DNA from: Hyphomicrobiales bacterium
GTDB lineage: Bacteria > Pseudomonadota > Alphaproteobacteria > Rhizobiales > OSC116
Direction of reading: 5' to 3'
NCBI GenBank assembly: GCA_013214985.1
Contig: JABSRY010000092.1
Location: forward strand, 1 to 7,893
Length of the DNA stretch: 7,893 nucleotides
Made by a program: the position numbers and the translations under genes. Of this stretch, positions 6,196-7,893 are shown piece after piece. How positions within the stretch are numbered: the stretch's first letter is position 1; each line of letters opens with the position of its first letter. Under the pieces are notes generated by a model. The model was not told the origin of the DNA, did not search any database, and saw only the letters and a program-made list of their open reading frames with translations.

Positions 6196-7574
6196 ACTGG
6201 CAGGTTTATTTTTACTTCTAAACCAGTCACGACGCCGTTTTTTCTTATGTTTTTTAAAACAATATCGCCACCATGCGTGCTGATAATATCGCGCGAGATT
6301 GATCGCCCAAGCCCCACCCCGCCTGTGTCTTTATTTCGAGATTTTTCTAGCCGGTAAAAAGGTTCAAAGACCACATCAAAATCGGCTTCATCTATGCCAG
6401 TACCTTGATCTGTTATGAATATTTTTGCATAATTTTTATCACTGTTTAATTTGAAATCAATGGTCACTTGTTCGCCATATTTAAGACCATTATCTATTAA
6501 ATTTCGGATAGCGCGCTTCATCGCTTGCATTCTTAATGGTAAAATTATCTGTTGACTATGTTCAACATTTTTGAGTTTAACTGCCTTGCCCATATCCTGA
6601 TAATCACTACTTAAGACCTCTAATAAACTCGCCAAATCTGTATCTTTTGTTTTTTCTTTTATGTTGGAGTTTTTTGCAAATTTTAGTGCCGCTTCTGTCA
6701 TCATTTGCATTTCTTCAAGGGTTTCTAATATTTTGTTCTGCATTTCTTTATCTTCGATAAATTCTGCGCGTAAACGTAACGACGTGATGGGGGTTCGTAA
6801 ATCGTGAGAAATTGCAGCCAACATTTTTGTTCTATCATCGACAAAGCGTTTTATTTTATCATTCATTTGGTTAAATGACCTCGTCACTTTACGCACATCT
6901 TCGGTACCATTTTCTTTTAATGCAGCAACATTAATACCCCGCCCTAAATCATTAGCGGCCTTAGCAAGCTCACCTAGTGGCTTGGTTAATTTTCGCACCA
7001 CAAAAGACACTACTATTAAAATAGAAATCATCATTAACAGCATGGTCATTAACAAAGGTGCCATCCAACCACCTGGGGGTCTTCTATTATTATAGTTTGC
7101 AATTACCCAAAGATTTGGTTTTATTTTTACGCTTATTCGAATATTGGCAGGCATACCATCGCCTAAAAATGTGCGTCTAGCTGGGCCAAAAGAGTGAACT
7201 ATTATTTGGCGGGGTTTGTCGTCCAACCTTTCTGATATTTTTTCATGTAATTCTTCAGAATATTTTGGATGCTCCATTTTGCCGACTGCTGGGCTAGTCG
7301 CAAAGCGTAACTTTATTCTTTGCATGCCCATATTATGCCTATTTGCATTTAAAATAATGCGGCGGGCTGTATTTCTGTGGGTGTTTTCGACCAATCTAAC
7401 AATGGTGGTAATTCTGCCAATTAGATCGCCCTCATCTACACTATTAATGTAGATTTGTCTTTTATCTGCAAATATAAACAAGGCGATTGCTTGCGATAAA
7501 AACATGGCAAGCAATAATAACGACACCAATTGCCCCCATAATGTTTTAGGCATTAATTTGCGTAAAAGCTGCAT
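6192..7574 (-). CDS. Two-component sensor histidine kinase, EnvZ type
   Basis: This 460-residue inner-membrane kinase senses an unknown signal and phosphorylates the partner regulator encoded just upstream. Layout: first membrane helix about 15-36, periplasmic sensor region about 37-170 (not recognised; basic, with scattered His), second helix about 171-193, HAMP about 192-246, then HisKA with the phospho-acceptor His257 in AAISHDLRTP. The ATPase domain has the N box RNLIDNGLKYG (357-367), G1 DQGTGID (389-395), F box FEPFYR (403-408) and G2 GGVGLGRSI (418-426). All catalytic motifs look intact. Its ATG shares one base with the regulator stop (TAATG), and a GGAG site lies eight bases upstream inside the regulator gene, so the pair is co-translated. 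Nothing in the sequence links its stimulus to zinc or to the neighbouring globin. Confidence 0.94.
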   Translation of the reverse strand: MQLLRKLMPKTLWGQLVSLLLLAMFLSQAIALFIFADKRQIYINSVDEGDLIGRITTIVRLVENTHRNTARRIILNANRHNMGMQRIKLRFATSPAVGKMEHPKYSEELHEKISERLDDKPRQIIVHSFGPARRTFLGDGMPANIRISVKIKPNLWVIANYNNRRPPGGWMAPLLMTMLLMMISILIVVSFVVRKLTKPLGELAKAANDLGRGINVAALKENGTEDVRKVTRSFNQMNDKIKRFVDDRTKMLAAISHDLRTPITSLRLRAEFIEDKEMQNKILETLEEMQMMTEAALKFAKNSNIKEKTKDTDLASLLEVLSSDYQDMGKAVKLKNVEHSQQIILPLRMQAMKRAIRNLIDNGLKYGEQVTIDFKLNSDKNYAKIFITDQGTGIDEADFDVVFEPFYRLEKSRNKDTGGVGLGRSISRDIISTHGGDIVLKNIRKNGVVTGLEVKINLPV

Positions 7575-7893
7575 TAAGTCAACTCCACATCGGCATTTAG
7601 AATATAACCTTTACCCCAAACCGTTTTTATTAAATTTGGTTTCTTAATATCTTGTTCTACCTTGCGCCTTAAGCGGCTTACTAGATTGTCGATTGATCTA
7701 TCAAATAATTGTGCTTCTCTGCCCCGCGCTAAATCTAGCAACTGGTCACGGTTAAGCTCTACATTAGGGTGCAATAAAAATACCGATAATAACATATATT
7801 CGGCCGTGCTTAATACATAACTGACATTATTCTCATCTATGAGTTCGCGCGAACCAATATCTAATTTCCAACGATCAAATGTTGCAAATTTCG
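7574..7893 (-). CDS. OmpR-type response regulator, C-terminal part (cut by window edge)
   Basis: The open frame runs from the stop at 7574 through the right edge of the window, giving about 105 residues. An internal ATG at 7795 is not the start, because the reading frame and homology continue upstream of it (FDRWKLDIGSRELI). What is visible is a complete winged-helix DNA-binding domain: the STAEYMLLSVFLLHPNVELN block, LARGREAQLFDRSID, recognition helix NLVSRLRRKVE and the wing hairpin WGKGYIL. The phosphoreceiver domain should lie beyond the edge. It pairs with the sensor kinase downstream (one-base overlap). The DRSID and LARGR pattern is common in alphaproteobacterial regulators of the OmpR class. 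The regulon is unknown. Confidence 0.92.
   Translation of the reverse strand, partial: KFATFDRWKLDIGSRELIDENNVSYVLSTAEYMLLSVFLLHPNVELNRDQLLDLARGREAQLFDRSIDNLVSRLRRKVEQDIKKPNLIKTVWGKGYILNADVELT

Noticed and set aside
7574..7795. A complete 73-residue DNA-binding protein starting at the ATG at 7795
   Set aside because: The frame stays open to the window edge and the upstream residues continue the OmpR-type winged-helix domain, so this is the end of a larger response regulator.

Overview
The window is AT-rich (I would guess 35-40% GC by eye; not computed) and densely coding. It looks like part of a low-GC Gram-negative chromosome. The winged-helix regulator at the right edge, with its 'LARGREAQLFDRSID' stretch, resembles alphaproteobacterial regulators, and the other families fit that group. 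The taxonomic call is inference only.

Left and centre (108-4805) form a zinc-acquisition locus built around one divergent control region (about 2162-2254). Leftward (minus strand) runs zur-znuC-znuB: the zinc-sensing Fur-family repressor, then the ATPase and permease of the zinc ABC importer. Rightward (plus strand) runs znuA (periplasmic zinc-binding protein), then a DUF1007 periplasmic protein and a NicO-family membrane protein that together match the ZevA/ZevB zinc pair described in Haemophilus influenzae. purU (formyltetrahydrofolate deformylase) follows 9 bases after zevB. The control region holds two Zur-type palindromes with centres 52 bases apart, each overlapping the likely -10/start region of one of two back-to-back promoters. 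This suggests that zinc-loaded Zur shuts both operons at once, including its own gene. Histidine-rich metal-binding stretches occur in ZnuC (C-terminal tail), ZnuA (loop) and ZevB (loop), and a short His/Cys cluster lies at the N-terminus of Zur.

Right part (5676-7893): a short intergenic stretch with a possible promoter leads to a group III truncated hemoglobin gene on the plus strand. It converges, with overlapping stop codons, on a minus-strand two-component system: an EnvZ-type sensor histidine kinase preceded by an OmpR-type response regulator, of which only the DNA-binding domain lies inside the window.

Bases 1-107, downstream of znuB, hold no gene and no convincing terminator that I can see. 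There are no tRNA or rRNA genes, insertion sequences, CRISPR arrays or long repeats visible. The genes are mostly familiar families; the interest lies in the operator architecture, the joining of ZnuABC with ZevAB under one switch, and the purU attachment.
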